From the NCBI RefSeq assembly GCF_900068895.1, contig NZ_CDPK01000006.1, positions 1 through 64,000 on the forward strand: a stretch of DNA of 64,000 bases, read 5' to 3'. Every line of letters begins with the position of its first letter. Position 1 is the stretch's first letter. Origin of the DNA: Erwinia sp. ErVv1 (lineage in GTDB: Bacteria > Pseudomonadota > Gammaproteobacteria > Enterobacterales > Enterobacteriaceae). This document shows positions 53,766 to 62,856 of the stretch, piece by piece. The notes beneath the pieces are model-generated. The model was not told the DNA's origin. It made no database searches and saw only the letters and a program-made list of their open reading frames with translations. The translations under genes were made by a program, and so were the position numbers.

Positions 53766-54350
53766 CTATTTATAGTTCAGGGCGTAGGTCGCCTGCGATA
53801 CGAGGGTACCTGTAGACACGGGCTGGCTATTGGCCTCCACCCGCGCAGCAAACTTAAGCTCGTTGTTGCCGTTGGCCAGTGGAATATCAGCTGAGGTATC
53901 ACCGACCTTGAGCAGAGAACCATTGGCATCGATCAGGCGGATACCCGCACCCTGTGCGCTACCGGTGTTTGCCAGCAGGTCAGTCTTGCTGCCGTCCGGC
54001 GTACCGGTAAAGGTGACCGCCACCTTAGACATAGCGGGATACTGTACGTTACCCGCCGTCTGCGCACTCAGGCTGCAATCCTGCAGGTGAATAACGTAGT
54101 TAACGTTTTGCGAATATTTATTGCCGGTTTCCAGCACCTTATTAGCAATCTGCCCCATATCAACGTTGATATCTTCATCCCCGGCGGCAATGGAACAGGG
54201 CGCATTAATTACCGTGCCGGTAAAATGAATACGACCTGAACCCTGGTCAGTACCGGTCGGTGCTTTGACCGCTGTATCATCGGCAAAAGATGAAGCGGAC
54301 ATGGCAGCGGATAGCACAATAATGGCGGTTTTGATCCTGACGTTGAACAT
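53766..54350 (-). CDS. Major fimbrial subunit
   Basis: 194 residues with a signal peptide (TAIIVLSAAMSASSFA-DD). Features of a type 1-like pilin are visible: GRIHFTGTVINAPCSI with the first Cys, the second Cys in IHLQDCSL, and the closing TYALNYK with the penultimate Tyr. The stretch between signal and first strand (DTAVKAPTGTDQG) is the donor strand. It is the first gene of the operon, preceded by a 430-bp upstream region. Confidence 0.92.
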   Translation of the reverse strand: MFNVRIKTAIIVLSAAMSASSFADDTAVKAPTGTDQGSGRIHFTGTVINAPCSIAAGDEDINVDMGQIANKVLETGNKYSQNVNYVIHLQDCSLSAQTAGNVQYPAMSKVAVTFTGTPDGSKTDLLANTGSAQGAGIRLIDANGSLLKVGDTSADIPLANGNNELKFAARVEANSQPVSTGTLVSQATYALNYK

Positions 54351-54782
54351 AATTAATCCTTGAGTTAATGACGGTAGCCTTGAGCGATATTATTCGCTGT
54401 ACCGAAGAGAGAACCCCTCTCTTGCCAGATCAATATACTGATATTTGCTTTTTAACGGAATAATAACTTGAGGAATTCAAATATTAAGATTTATATTCTG
54501 TTATATACTTTAAATTAACCACTCCCAGCGGAAAATTAACTCCTGCGTTAAATGAATTAACATTAAATTGCTTTAATCCAGCGCCCCCTGCGGCACCTGG
54601 CGCTGAAATTAAGCTTTATTTCACAAAATATTTACATCTTCAGGCATTACCCTGCGTATTTCCGTCACGGGTAAAAGGGCCTCTTCCTTTATTACGGTGG
54701 CTGGGAACGTTAACGCGATCAATTTCTCAGGCGAGCACGCGAATCAATATGACGTTGCAGCATTGAAGGGAGGTTTTAATAG
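54351..54782. promoter_or_regulatory. Fimbrial operon upstream region
   Basis: 432 bases, strongly AT-rich between about 54420 and 54560. A short hairpin AAGAGAG-AACCC-CTCTCTT (54405-54423) lies about 60 bp before the pilin start, in the likely leader. I looked for the paired inverted repeats of an invertible promoter and saw none. The rest, toward gyrA, contains no gene. Confidence 0.5.
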
Positions 54783-54790
54783 TACAAAAA

Positions 54791-54818
54791 AAAAGCCGGT
54801 TCAACTGAACCGGCTTTT
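54791..54818 (-). terminator. gyrA terminator
   Basis: Stem AGCCGGTTC / GAACCGGCT (54794-54802 / 54807-54815) with a four-base loop. On the minus strand it is followed by a T run of nine or more. It lies about 30 bp past the gyrA stop. Confidence 0.92.
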
Positions 54819-54849
54819 CCGTATGACGCCTTAACAAAGCGGTGAGGCG

Positions 54850-57489
54850 TTATTCCTCGTCGTCACCTTCTGGTGCTTCATCTTCGCTGTCGACTTCCGG
54901 GGCAATATCATCATCCCCTTCCGCCACGCTGCCGTCGATGGCATCCAGCTCTTCTTCAGCAACCGGCTCCGCTACGCGCTGCAAGCCAACCACGTTTTCA
55001 TCTTCTGCGGTGCGGATCAGGATAACACCCTGGGTGTTACGCCCTACCACGCTCACTTCAGAAACGCGCGTACGCACCAGCGTACCGGCATCGGTAATCA
55101 TCATGATCTGATCGCTATCGACAACCTGTACCGCGCCAATCACCGGTCCGTTACGCTCGGTAACCTTGATGGAGATAACCCCCTGCGTCGCACGGGACTT
55201 GGTCGGATATTCGCTGTTGGCGGTACGTTTACCGTAGCCGTTCTGCGTTACCGTCATGATGGCGCCATCGTCACGCGGCACAATCAGGGATACCACGCGA
55301 TCGCCTTCCGACAGTTTAATCCCGCGCACGCCCGAAGCCGTACGACCCATCGCCCGCACCGCGTTCTCCGCAAAGCGCACGACTTTACCGGCGGCGGAGA
55401 AGAGCATGGCTTCATCGCTACCGTTGGTCAGTGCCACGCCAATCAGCTCATCGTCGTCACGCAGATTGACCGCAATGATACCGGCGCTGCGTGGGCGGCT
55501 GAATTCCGTAAGCGCCGTTTTCTTCACGGTACCGCTGGCGGTGGCCATAAAGATATTCCAGCCTTCAGCATACTCGCGCACCGGCAGAATGGCGGTGATA
55601 CGCTCGTTCGCTTCCAGCGGCAGCAGGTTGACGATTGGACGTCCACGCGCGCCACGGCTGGCTTCCGGCAGCTGATAGACCTTCATCCAGTAGAGACGGC
55701 CCCGGCTGGAGAAGCAGAGAATCGTGTCGTGGGTGTTAGCCACCAGCAGGCGGTCGATAAAGTCTTCTTCTTTAATACGTGCGGCCGATTTGCCCTTGCC
55801 ACCGCGACGCTGCGCTTCATAGTCGGTCAGCGGCTGATACTTCACATAGCCCTGGTGAGACAGGGTGACCACCACGTCTTCCTGGTTGATCAGGTCTTCA
55901 ATATTGATATCGGCGCTGTTTTCAGTGATTTCAGTGCGGCGCTTGTCACCGAACTGATCGCGGATCAGCTCCAGCTCTTCGCGGATCACTTCCATCAGGC
56001 GCTCTGAGCTTTCCAGAATACGCAGCAGTTCGGCGATCTGCATCAGCAGCTCTTTGTACTCGTCCAGCAGCTTCTCATGCTCAAGGCCGGTCAGCTTCTG
56101 CAGACGCAGATCCAGAATTGCCTGTGCCTGCTGCTCGGTCAGGTAGTACTGGCCGTCACGGATACCGAACTCATCTTCCAGCCACTCGGGACGGGCAGCG
56201 TCATCGCCAGCCCGCTCCAGCATTGCCGAGACGTTTCCCAGATCCCACGGACGCGCCACCAGGCCCGCTTTCGCTTCTGCCGGTGAAGAAGCGTGACGGA
56301 TTAGCTCAATGATCGGATCGATATTCGCCAGAGCAATGGCCAGCGCTTCAAGAATGTGCGCACGGTCGCGGGCTTTACGCAGCTCAAAAATAGTGCGGCG
56401 CGTCACCACTTCACGGCGGTGGCGAACGAAGGCTTCCAGAATGTCCTTCAGCGGCATAATCTTTGGCTGGCCCTGATGCAGCGCCACCATATTAATACCG
56501 AAGGAGGTCTGTAGCTGGGTCAGCGAGTAGAGGTTATTCAGTACCACTTCGCCCACGGCGTCACGCTTCACCTCAATGACGATACGCATACCGTCTTTGT
56601 CTGATTCGTCGCGCAGGGCGCTGATGCCTTCCAGACGCTTCTCTTTCACCAGTTCTGCGATCTTCTCGATCAGGCGAGCTTTGTTCACCTGATAAGGAAT
56701 TTCGTGAATGATAATGGTCTCGCGGTTGGTTTTCGCATCCACTTCCACTTCGCCACGGGCGCGGATGTAAATTTTGCCGCGTCCGGTACGATAGGCTTCT
56801 TCAATGCCGCGGCGGCCATTGATAATGGCGGCGGTAGGAAAGTCCGGCCCGGGAATATGCGCCATCAGCCCTTCAATGCTGATGTTTTCATCATCAATAT
56901 AGGCCAGACAGCCGTTGATCACTTCGGTCAGGTTGTGCGGCGGAATGTTAGTTGCCATCCCCACCGCGATACCGGACGAGCCGTTAATCAGCAGGTTAGG
57001 GATTTTGGTCGGCATAACGGCCGGGATCTGCTCGGTGCCGTCATAGTTTGGCACGAAGTCGACGGTCTCTTTTTCCAGATCCGACAGCAGCTCATGAGCA
57101 ATTTTGGACATGCGCACTTCGGTATAACGCATTGCAGCGGCGGAGTCGCCATCTACGGAACCAAAGTTACCCTGTCCGTCGACCAGCATATAGCGAAGTG
57201 AAAACGGCTGCGCCATACGCACAATGGTGTCGTAAACGGCGCTGTCACCGTGAGGGTGATATTTACCAATAACGTCGCCGACGACACGGGCGGATTTTTT
57301 ATAGGCTTTATTCCAGTCATTACCCAGCACGTTCATGGCGTAGAGCACACGACGGTGTACTGGTTTCAGGCCATCGCGAACGTCTGGCAAGGCACGGCCA
57401 ACGATGACCGACATGGCATAATCAAGGTAAGAGTTCTTTAATTCTTCCTCAATATTAACCGGTGTGATTTCTCTGGCTAGATCGCTCAT
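54850..57489 (-). CDS. gyrA: GyrA, DNA gyrase subunit A
   Basis: 879 residues. The active-site Tyr122 lies in [12 protein letters not shown]. The quinolone-determining positions are wild type: Ser83 and Asp87 in [10 protein letters not shown]. The GyrA-box QRRGGKG that permits negative supercoiling is present in the C-terminal wrapping domain. The acidic tail ([20 protein letters not shown]) is normal in enterobacteria. With GyrB it forms the A2B2 enzyme that introduces negative supercoils using ATP. It is divergent from ubiG. Confidence 0.98.
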   Translation of the reverse strand: MSDLAREITPVNIEEELKNSYLDYAMSVIVGRALPDVRDGLKPVHRRVLYAMNVLGNDWNKAYKKSARVVGDVIGKYHPHGDSAVYDTIVRMAQPFSLRYMLVDGQGNFGSVDGDSAAAMRYTEVRMSKIAHELLSDLEKETVDFVPNYDGTEQIPAVMPTKIPNLLINGSSGIAVGMATNIPPHNLTEVINGCLAYIDDENISIEGLMAHIPGPDFPTAAIINGRRGIEEAYRTGRGKIYIRARGEVEVDAKTNRETIIIHEIPYQVNKARLIEKIAELVKEKRLEGISALRDESDKDGMRIVIEVKRDAVGEVVLNNLYSLTQLQTSFGINMVALHQGQPKIMPLKDILEAFVRHRREVVTRRTIFELRKARDRAHILEALAIALANIDPIIELIRHASSPAEAKAGLVARPWDLGNVSAMLERAGDDAARPEWLEDEFGIRDGQYYLTEQQAQAILDLRLQKLTGLEHEKLLDEYKELLMQIAELLRILESSERLMEVIREELELIRDQFGDKRRTEITENSADINIEDLINQEDVVVTLSHQGYVKYQPLTDYEAQRRGGKGKSAARIKEEDFIDRLLVANTHDTILCFSSRGRLYWMKVYQLPEASRGARGRPIVNLLPLEANERITAILPVREYAEGWNIFMATASGTVKKTALTEFSRPRSAGIIAVNLRDDDELIGVALTNGSDEAMLFSAAGKVVRFAENAVRAMGRTASGVRGIKLSEGDRVVSLIVPRDDGAIMTVTQNGYGKRTANSEYPTKSRATQGVISIKVTERNGPVIGAVQVVDSDQIMMITDAGTLVRTRVSEVSVVGRNTQGVILIRTAEDENVVGLQRVAEPVAEEELDAIDGSVAEGDDDIAPEVDSEDEAPEGDDEE

Positions 57490-57784
57490 GGAGCCGCTAT
57501 CCCTCTACGTTATACCCGGATTCTAAGGTGCGAAAGTATATCACCTTTAGCCCTGGTGGTGAACGGAAAGCGTCGATTTGAGCGCTTTAACGCCCTCCAT
57601 TCCTGATTCTCCGTTAAATGAGCTGCTGGCGACTTCGGCGGCCACGGCAGGCAGGGCCATGGCGTGATGCGTTGGATATTTCATCTGCCGGGTAAACGGA
57701 CCGGGTGGGCGCAGGCAACTCCGCTGCAACTTGCGGGATGAAGGGTATATACTTGCGGCAAACATTGAAGGGAGTGACCAGGTA
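57490..57784. promoter_or_regulatory. gyrA / ubiG divergent promoter region
   Basis: 295 bases between two divergent housekeeping genes. A long open minus-strand frame here is shadow sequence. Promoters for both genes must be here; I cannot assign -35/-10 elements with confidence. Confidence 0.5.
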
Positions 57785-58513
57785 ATGAAGGCAGAACAGA
57801 ACGCCGCCACGGCGAATGTGGACCAGAAAGAAATTGCCAAATTCGAGGCGGTAGCGTCGCGCTGGTGGGACCTGGAGGGAGAATTCAAACCTCTGCACCG
57901 CATCAACCCGCTGCGCCTCGGCTATATTGCTCAGCACAGCGACGGCCTGTTCGGTAAGAAGGTACTGGACGTGGGCTGCGGCGGCGGCATCCTGGCAGAA
58001 AGCATGGCGCGCGAGGGTGCGGAGGTGACCGGCCTGGATATGGGCGCGGAACCGCTGGCGATCGCCCGTCTGCATGCGCTGGAGAGCGGCGTTAAGGTGG
58101 ATTACGTTCAGCAGACCGTGGAAGAGCACGCTGACCAGTTCGCCGGGCAGTATGACGTGGTGACCTGTATGGAGATGCTGGAGCATGTACCCGACCCGCG
58201 CTCGGTGGTTCACGCCTGCGCGAAGCTGATCAAACCCGGCGGCGAAGTTTTTTTCTCTACGCTAAACCGTAACAGCAAGTCCTGGCTGATGGCGATTGTG
58301 GGTGCCGAGTACGTTCTGCGTATGGTGCCGCGCGGCACTCATGATATTAAGAAGTTTATTCGCCCGGCCGAACTGTTGAACTGGGTCGATGAAACGCCGC
58401 TGCGCGAGCGTCATATCATTGGGCTGCACTATAATCCGCTGACCAACAGCTTTAAGCTCGCTCCCGGCGTTGACGTTAACTATATGGTGCATACGCACTG
58501 CCTCGCAGGTTAA
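57785..58513 (+). CDS. ubiG: UbiG, ubiquinone O-methyltransferase
   Basis: 242 residues (E. coli 240). Start at 57785 with AGGGAG 10 bases upstream; the open frame extends 18 codons further 5' but only into non-matching sequence. The SAM-binding motif I is [11 protein letters not shown], followed by [16 protein letters not shown] and [10 protein letters not shown]. It carries out both O-methylations of ubiquinone synthesis. The opening [20 protein letters not shown] is a hallmark of the family. Confidence 0.97.
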   Translation: MKAEQNAATANVDQKEIAKFEAVASRWWDLEGEFKPLHRINPLRLGYIAQHSDGLFGKKVLDVGCGGGILAESMAREGAEVTGLDMGAEPLAIARLHALESGVKVDYVQQTVEEHADQFAGQYDVVTCMEMLEHVPDPRSVVHACAKLIKPGGEVFFSTLNRNSKSWLMAIVGAEYVLRMVPRGTHDIKKFIRPAELLNWVDETPLRERHIIGLHYNPLTNSFKLAPGVDVNYMVHTHCLAG

Positions 58514-58549
58514 TACGTCCTGCGCTCAGCTCCGCTATGCTCTGCGACC

Positions 58550-58584
58550 GGCAACTGGCAACTGGCAACTGGCAACTGGCAACT
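58550..58584 (+). repeat. Five 7-bp tandem repeats (GGCAACT)
   Basis: Five exact copies of GGCAACT in a row, 37 bp past the ubiG stop, then directly the hairpin at 58585. A pure heptamer array of this kind arises by slippage and may vary between strains. It is outside any gene. Confidence 0.95.
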
Positions 58585-58605
58585 GGCGGCATTTATAATG
58601 CCGCC
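58585..58605 (+). other. Hairpin after ubiG
   Basis: GGCGGCAT-TTATA-ATGCCGCC, an 8-bp perfect stem with no T run after it. It may be the 3' end of the ubiG message. Confidence 0.6.
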
Positions 58606-58939
58606 GTTCACCCGAGGCAATAGCATTGTTTGCCAAAACGGACCGGCTAAAAATCTGTTTTTTTACCGCCAGGGCCGCGACGAACAAAAATCAGACTGGC
58701 GCGAGCGAGCGGTTTTCACTCAAAGTTACCCCTGCCATTTCTCAACTGAACAGGAAACCCGCTTCCGATCATAGAACAAAAAAAAAGATCAACCTGTTGA
58801 CATGGCGGCACGCCTTGATAAACGAGGACTTAGGAAAAATACCCCCCTCTGAACAGTAAAATGGCGGTAAAATCAAGCCTTGTTAAGCGCGGATAAATAT
58901 CTAAAATACTCACCATATTGATACAAATACTTCCCCAAC
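58606..58939. other. Non-coding stretch upstream of the nrdA control region
   Basis: No real gene; a 77-codon open frame at 58626-58859 has no support. The last 40 bases contain a weak match to a second NrdR site about 31 bp upstream of the clear one. Confidence 0.45.
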
Positions 58940-58955
58940 CCCCTATATATAGTGT
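58940..58955. promoter_or_regulatory. NrdR box upstream of nrdA
   Basis: CCCC-TATATATA-GTGT fits the NrdR palindrome (ACAC-TATATATA-GTGT) in 13 of 16 positions. NrdR represses ribonucleotide reductase genes when dATP is plentiful. The usual partner site 31-32 bp upstream is present only as a weak match (about 58908-58924). Confidence 0.75.
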
Positions 58956-58964
58956 TTATCCACA
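58956..58964 (+). promoter_or_regulatory. DnaA box 1 upstream of nrdA
   Basis: TTATCCACA, a perfect match to the DnaA consensus, directly beside the NrdR box. E. coli nrdA also has two DnaA boxes, which tie dNTP supply to replication initiation. Confidence 0.85.
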
Positions 58965-58987
58965 GAGTTACTCACATCTGAAGATGC

Positions 58988-58996
58988 TGTGTATAA
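58988..58996 (-). promoter_or_regulatory. DnaA box 2 upstream of nrdA
   Basis: TGTGTATAA, the reverse complement of TTATACACA, a perfect DnaA box in the opposite direction to box 1 and 23 bp from it. Confidence 0.85.
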
Positions 58997-59038
58997 CCGG
59001 GGGATACTTTCGACTTACGGACAGGATAACTACGCGAC

Positions 59039-61324
59039 ATGAATCAGAGTCTGCTTGTCACCAAACGCGACGGCCGCAAAGAACGCATCAATCTTGATAA
59101 AATCCACCGCGTGCTTGACTGGGCTGCCGAAGGGTTGCAAAACGTCTCCGTTTCGCAGGTTGAACTGCGCTGCCACATCCAGTTTTATGAAGGGATCAGG
59201 ACCTCTGATATTCATGAGACGATTATCAAGTCTGCGGCGGATCTGATCTCCCGCGATGCGCCCGACTATCAGTATATGGCCGCGCGCCTGGCGATTTTCC
59301 ACCTGCGTAAGAAAGCGTACGGCCAGTTTGAGCCGCCAACGCTTTATGACCAGGTGAAGCGCATGGTCGATCTCGGCAAGTATGACCGCCACCTGCTGGA
59401 AGACTACAGTCAGGAAGAGTTCGAGCAGATGGACGGTTTTATCGACCACTGGCGCGATATGAATTTCTCCTATGCCGCGGTGAAGCAGCTGGAAGGCAAA
59501 TATCTGGTGCAGAACCGCGTCAGCGGTGACATCTACGAAAGCGCGCAGTTCCTTTATATCCTGGTCGCTGCCTGCCTGTTCTCCGGCTACCCGCGCGAGA
59601 CGCGCCTGGACTACGTTAAGCGCTTCTACGACGCTATCTCGACCTTTAAAATTTCACTGCCTACGCCGATTATGTCCGGCGTGCGTACGCCGACCCGTCA
59701 GTTCAGCTCCTGCGTACTGATCGAATGCGGCGACAGCCTGGATTCCATCAATGCCACCTCCAGCGCGATTGTGAAATATGTCTCTCAGCGTGCCGGTATC
59801 GGCATCAACGCCGGCCGTATTCGCGCCCTGGGCAGCCCGATCCGCGGGGGAGAAGCCTTCCATACCGGCTGCATTCCTTTCTATAAGCACTTCCAGACCG
59901 CCGTTAAGTCCTGCTCGCAGGGCGGCGTTCGCGGCGGCGCGGCCACCCTCTTCTATCCTATGTGGCATCTGGAAGTGGAAAGCCTGCTGGTGCTGAAAAA
60001 CAACCGTGGCGTCGAGGGTAACCGCGTACGTCATATGGACTACGGCGTACAGATCAATAAGCTGATGTACCAGCGCCTGCTGAAGGGCGAGGATATCACC
60101 CTGTTCAGCCCGTCCGACGTACCTGGCCTGTACGACGCCTTTTTCGCCAATCAGGACGAATTCGAGCGGCTGTATACCAAATATGAGCAGGACGACAGCA
60201 TTCGTAAGCAGAAGATTAAGGCCGTCGAGCTGTTTTCGCTGATGATGCAGGAGCGTGCCTCAACGGGCCGTATCTATATTCAGAACGTTGACCACTGCAA
60301 TACCCACAGCCCGTTCGATCCCAGCATTGCGCCGGTACGTCAGTCTAATCTCTGCCTTGAGATCGCCCTGCCGACCAAGCCGATGATGGACGTTAATGAC
60401 GAAGATGGCGAAATCGCCCTCTGTACGCTCTCTGCCTTTAACCTGGGCGCGATTGAGAGCCTGGACGATTTGGAAGAGCTGGCCACGCTGGCGGTGCGCG
60501 CGCTGGATGCCCTGCTGGACTATCAGGACTATCCGATCCCGGCGGCAAAACGGGGCGCGATGGGCCGCCGCACGCTGGGTATTGGCGTCATCAACTACGC
60601 TTACTATCTGGCGAAGCACGGCGTACGCTACTCCGACGGCAGCGCCAACAACCTGACGCACAAAACCTTTGAAGCCATTCAGTACTACCTGCTGAAGGCG
60701 TCAAACAATCTGGCGAAAGAGCAAGGCGCCTGCCCGTGGTTTAATGAAACCACCTACTCTCAGGGCATTCTGCCGATCGATACCTACAAAAAAGATCTGG
60801 ATGCGATCGGTAACGAGCCGCTGCATCTGGACTGGGAAAGCCTGCGCGAAGAGATCAAAACCCACGGTCTGCGTAACTCCACGCTCTCTGCCCTGATGCC
60901 GTCTGAAACCTCATCGCAGATTTCTAACGCCACCAACGGTATTGAGCCGCCGCGCGGACATATCAGCATTAAAGCGTCCAAAGATGGCATTTTGCGTCAG
61001 GTGGTGCCGGAGTATGAGCGCCTGAAAGACAGCTACGAGCTGCTGTGGGATATGCCGAACAACGACGGTTATTTGCAGCTGGTCGGCCTGATGCAGAAGT
61101 TTATCGACCAGGCAATTTCGTCCAACACCAACTACGACCCTACGCGCTTTGCTAATGGTCGCGTACCGATGAAGCAGCTGCTGAAAGATCTGCTGACCGC
61201 CTACAAATTTGGTGTGAAGACGCTTTACTATCAAAACACCCGCGACGGTGCGGAAGATGCGCAGGACGATCTGGCCCCTTCCATTCAGGATGACGGCTGC
61301 GAGAGCGGTGCCTGCAAGATTTAA
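59039..61324 (+). CDS. nrdA: NrdA, class Ia ribonucleotide reductase large subunit
   Basis: 761 residues, identical in length to E. coli. It has an ATP-cone at the N-terminus (LLVTKRDGRKERINLDKIHR) that senses dATP. The active-site segment SNLCLEIALPT holds Asn, Cys and Glu of the radical chemistry, the Tyr pair is in LYYQNTRDG, and the redox Cys pair is in the C-terminal CESGACKI. It reduces ribonucleoside diphosphates using the radical generated by NrdB. An AGGAT lies 11 bases before the ATG. Confidence 0.98.
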   Translation: MNQSLLVTKRDGRKERINLDKIHRVLDWAAEGLQNVSVSQVELRCHIQFYEGIRTSDIHETIIKSAADLISRDAPDYQYMAARLAIFHLRKKAYGQFEPPTLYDQVKRMVDLGKYDRHLLEDYSQEEFEQMDGFIDHWRDMNFSYAAVKQLEGKYLVQNRVSGDIYESAQFLYILVAACLFSGYPRETRLDYVKRFYDAISTFKISLPTPIMSGVRTPTRQFSSCVLIECGDSLDSINATSSAIVKYVSQRAGIGINAGRIRALGSPIRGGEAFHTGCIPFYKHFQTAVKSCSQGGVRGGAATLFYPMWHLEVESLLVLKNNRGVEGNRVRHMDYGVQINKLMYQRLLKGEDITLFSPSDVPGLYDAFFANQDEFERLYTKYEQDDSIRKQKIKAVELFSLMMQERASTGRIYIQNVDHCNTHSPFDPSIAPVRQSNLCLEIALPTKPMMDVNDEDGEIALCTLSAFNLGAIESLDDLEELATLAVRALDALLDYQDYPIPAAKRGAMGRRTLGIGVINYAYYLAKHGVRYSDGSANNLTHKTFEAIQYYLLKASNNLAKEQGACPWFNETTYSQGILPIDTYKKDLDAIGNEPLHLDWESLREEIKTHGLRNSTLSALMPSETSSQISNATNGIEPPRGHISIKASKDGILRQVVPEYERLKDSYELLWDMPNNDGYLQLVGLMQKFIDQAISSNTNYDPTRFANGRVPMKQLLKDLLTAYKFGVKTLYYQNTRDGAEDAQDDLAPSIQDDGCESGACKI

Positions 61325-61335
61325 TCGTTAACCCT

Positions 61336-61355
61336 GGGACAGGGCAGCCTGTCCC
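61336..61355 (+). other. Hairpin between nrdA and nrdB
   Basis: GGGACAGG-GCAG-CCTGTCCC, an 8-bp perfect stem with a four-base loop, 12 bp past the nrdA stop. With no T run it is more likely an RNA-stability or partial-stop element that sets the NrdA:NrdB ratio than a full terminator. Confidence 0.6.
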
Positions 61356-61412
61356 CCCTCTTCTCTTCTCACGGGCTGGTTTTATCGGCCCGCGTACGAT
61401 GGACAGATGCTA

Positions 61413-62543
61413 ATGGCTTACACTACGTTCTCGCAGAATAAAAACAATCAGCTGGATGAACCGATGTTTTTCGGCCAGCCGGTTAACGTCGCCCGCTATG
61501 ACCAGCAGAAATATGACATTTTTGAAAAGCTGATTGAAAAACAGCTCAGCTTCTTCTGGCGCCCTGAAGAGGTCGACGTATCGCGTGACCGCATTGACTA
61601 TCAGGGGCTGCCGGATCACGAAAAGCATATCTTCATCAGCAACCTGAAGTATCAGACGCTGCTGGATTCAATTCAGGGAAGAAGCCCTAACGTGGCGCTT
61701 CTGCCGCTGATCTCCATTCCTGAACTGGAGACGTGGATCGAGACCTGGGCGTTTTCCGAAACGATCCACTCTCGCTCATATACCCACATTATCCGTAACA
61801 TTGTTAACGATCCGGCCATTGTGTTTGATGACATCGTGACCAATGAGCAGATCCTATCGCGCGCGAAGGATATTTCCTCGTACTACGACGATCTGATTGA
61901 GATGACCAACTACTGGCATCTGCTGGGCGAAGGTACCCACCAGGTTAACGGTAAGTCGATCACCGTCAGCCTGCGGGCGCTGAAAAAGCAGCTCTATATC
62001 TGCCTGATGAGCGTTAACGCGCTGGAAGCCATTCGCTTTTACGTCAGCTTTGCCTGCTCCTTCGCCTTCGCCGAGCGCGAACTGATGGAAGGCAACGCCA
62101 AAATCATCCGCCTGATCGCCCGTGACGAAGCGCTGCATCTGACCGGCACGCAGCATATGCTCAACCTGCTGCGCAGCGGTGAAGACGATCCTGAGATGGC
62201 TGATATCGCGCGCGAATGCCGTCAGGAGTGCTATGACCTGTTTGTGCTGGCTGCACAGCAGGAAAAAGAGTGGGCGGAATATCTGTTCCGCGACGGTTCC
62301 ATGATCGGTCTGAACAAAGATATCCTGTGGCAGTATATTGAGTACATCACCAATATCCGCATGCAGGCGGTCGGTCTGGATCTGCCGTTTAAGACCCGTT
62401 CAAACCCCATCCCCTGGATTAACTCCTGGCTGGTATCGGACAACGTGCAGGTGGCACCACAGGAAGTGGAAGTCAGCTCTTACCTCGTCGGTCAGATTGA
62501 CTCTGAAGTCGGCGCAAACGACTTCGACGACTTTCAGCTGTAA
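61413..62543 (+). CDS. nrdB: NrdB, class Ia ribonucleotide reductase radical subunit
   Basis: 376 residues, as in E. coli. I start at 61413 ([10 protein letters not shown]), not at the ATG two codons earlier, to match the family. The radical Tyr (Y122 of the mature chain) is in SRSYTHII. The di-iron ligands are in WAFSETIHS and AERELMEG / ARDEALHL, and the Trp of the transfer path is in FFWRPEE. The C-terminal tail (DDFQL) docks to NrdA. Confidence 0.98.
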   Translation: MAYTTFSQNKNNQLDEPMFFGQPVNVARYDQQKYDIFEKLIEKQLSFFWRPEEVDVSRDRIDYQGLPDHEKHIFISNLKYQTLLDSIQGRSPNVALLPLISIPELETWIETWAFSETIHSRSYTHIIRNIVNDPAIVFDDIVTNEQILSRAKDISSYYDDLIEMTNYWHLLGEGTHQVNGKSITVSLRALKKQLYICLMSVNALEAIRFYVSFACSFAFAERELMEGNAKIIRLIARDEALHLTGTQHMLNLLRSGEDDPEMADIARECRQECYDLFVLAAQQEKEWAEYLFRDGSMIGLNKDILWQYIEYITNIRMQAVGLDLPFKTRSNPIPWINSWLVSDNVQVAPQEVEVSSYLVGQIDSEVGANDFDDFQL

Positions 62544-62544
62544 G

Positions 62545-62805
62545 ATGGCGGGAACGATCATTACGCTGCGTACCTCAGGTACGCAGCTGCACTGCCAGGA
62601 TGAGCATCGCTCGCTGCTGGACGCGCTGGAGTTTCATCAAATCCGCGTGGAATATCAGTGCCGGGAAGGCTACTGTGGCTCCTGCCGCACCCGGCTGCTG
62701 AAAGGTGAAGTGTGCTATGCCGCCACGCCGCTGGCATTTGTCCAGGAGGGCGAGATCCTCCCCTGCTGCTGCCTTGCCAAAGGCGATATCGAAATCGAGA
62801 TGTAA
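62545..62805 (+). CDS. yfaE: YfaE, 2Fe-2S ferredoxin for NrdB maintenance
   Basis: 86 residues (E. coli 84). The four cluster Cys follow the plant-type pattern: C-x4-C-x2-C in YQCREGYCGSCR, then the fourth in the ILPCCC segment. It delivers electrons to rebuild the di-iron tyrosyl-radical cofactor of NrdB. It starts one base after the nrdB stop, so the two are coupled. An inverted repeat (62805-62812 / 62833-62840) follows the stop and may end the operon. Confidence 0.96.
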   Translation: MAGTIITLRTSGTQLHCQDEHRSLLDALEFHQIRVEYQCREGYCGSCRTRLLKGEVCYAATPLAFVQEGEILPCCCLAKGDIEIEM

Positions 62806-62856
62806 ACCGGCTGTTGCGACCCGGGCCGCCAGAGCCGGTTATTATCAGGCTTCGCG

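Noticed and set aside
54351..54782. Invertible promoter (fimS-like switch) before the fimbrial operon
   Set aside because: I found a small hairpin but no pair of matching inverted repeats flanking a promoter-sized segment, and no recombinase gene nearby.
54850..57489. Quinolone-resistance change in gyrA
   Set aside because: Positions 83 and 87 are Ser and Asp, the susceptible form.
58626..58859. A 77-codon gene between ubiG and nrdA
   Set aside because: No ribosome site, low-complexity Lys/Thr-rich translation and no family resemblance.
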